A DNA stretch of 64,000 nt from Propylenella binzhouense (GTDB lineage Bacteria > Pseudomonadota > Alphaproteobacteria > Rhizobiales > Afifellaceae): assembly GCF_009866965.1 (NCBI RefSeq), contig NZ_SPKJ01000001.1:1-64000 (forward strand). The letters run 5' to 3'. The notes beneath the pieces were generated by a model. It was given only the letters and a program-made list of their open reading frames with translations, was not told the origin of the DNA and did no database searches. The position numbers and the translations under genes are program-made. Shown here in pieces: positions 63,694-64,000 of this stretch (its first letter is position 1; every line of letters starts with the position of its first letter).

Positions 63694-64000
63694 CAGATCG
63701 CCGCGACGGCCTTCGCCAGAAGGTCGCGAACCTGGCCCGCGACGGCGGTCAGTTCGGTGTTCTCGATCGCCTGCATCGACGCCACCGGGTCGATTGCGCT
63801 GACCTCGACGCCGCCCTCGACCTCGCGCAGGATCACGTTGCAGGGCAGCATCGCGCCCACCCGCGGCTCGATCCCGATCGCCTGATGCGCCATCTTCGGA
63901 TTGCAGGCGCCAAGGATGCGATAGGCCGGCATCTCGACGTCAAGTTTCTTTTTCATGGTCGTCTTGACGTCGATCTCGGTCAGTACGCCGAAGCCATGGT
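63693..64000 (-). CDS. DUF302 protein, 5' partial
   Basis: The frame is open to the right window edge (HGFGVLTEIDVKTTMKKKLD), so the ATG at 63956 is internal and the gene is cut. The protein is a DUF302 domain (YRILGACNPKMAHQAIGIEP, GAMLPCNVILREVEGGVEVS, conserved Cys and Pro in LPCN). DUF302 proteins are often found with metal and sulfur genes; function unknown. Confidence 0.88.
   Translation of the reverse strand, partial: HGFGVLTEIDVKTTMKKKLDVEMPAYRILGACNPKMAHQAIGIEPRVGAMLPCNVILREVEGGVEVSAIDPVASMQAIENTELTAVAGQVRDLLAKAVAAI

Overview
The window reads as alphaproteobacterial DNA, probably Hyphomicrobiales (Rhizobiales). It is GC-rich and carries an alphaproteobacterial trb/tra conjugation set with DUF2274, DUF736, DUF2840, DUF6499 and DUF2285 proteins, FixK/NnrR-type and LuxR regulators, and a ROSE-like heat-sensing leader. 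I assigned the taxon from gene types and style only, not from a database match.

Region 1 (1-1483) is the 3' part of a glycogen-debranching-type glucosidase, cut by the window edge. Region 2 (1540-29486) is a dense protein-quality-control and stress island: DUF5335, DnaJ/CbpA with CbpM, a frameshifted PsiE gene, two GrpE proteins, a broken GroES remnant, a peroxiredoxin, a glutaredoxin-like protein, thioredoxin 2, five Hsp20 proteins, an NDUFS4-like fusion, an RNA polymerase omega paralogue, an SPW membrane protein, a Do-type protease, FtsH with an overlapping histidine kinase, a KefB-type antiporter, a Crp/Fnr regulator, a LuxR regulator, an aldo/keto reductase, a zinc alcohol dehydrogenase, a universal stress protein, DnaK and a triple-BON protein. 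The content resembles the transmissible stress-tolerance loci known from other Proteobacteria. Six palindromes of the form CTGAC-N4-GTCAG, and one diverged copy, lie upstream of separate transcription units of this island. They have the Fnr-family spacing, so the island may be one regulon of its own Crp/Fnr protein (inference).

Region 3 (29584-52037) is a conjugative module, mostly on the minus strand. In transcription order it holds DUF6499/DUF2285 (frameshifted), an AlpA-like excisionase/regulator, a RepA-type initiator, an iteron array, ParA, a DNA methyltransferase, a ribbon-helix-helix protein, DUF2840, TraF peptidase, DUF736, a lytic transglycosylase, a candidate oriT, a relaxase, TraG/VirD4, a CopG protein, TrbB-C-D-E-J-K-L-F-G-I and DUF2274. 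A LysR gene and two Xre regulators flank it. No integrase is visible, so it could be an integrative element continuing outside the window, or part of a plasmid.

Region 4 (52239-64000) begins with an IS110-family transposase and continues as a metal-resistance cluster: DUF411 protein, Zn/Cd/Pb P-type ATPase with a divergent MerR regulator and a recognisable MerR-type promoter, a YnfA protein, an MFS carrier with a His-rich tail, a methyltransferase, a YHS-containing Cu+ ATPase, an APC permease, a small membrane protein and a DUF302 protein cut by the window edge. Together the window looks like stacked accessory cargo (heat/oxidative stress and metal resistance) beside transfer machinery.
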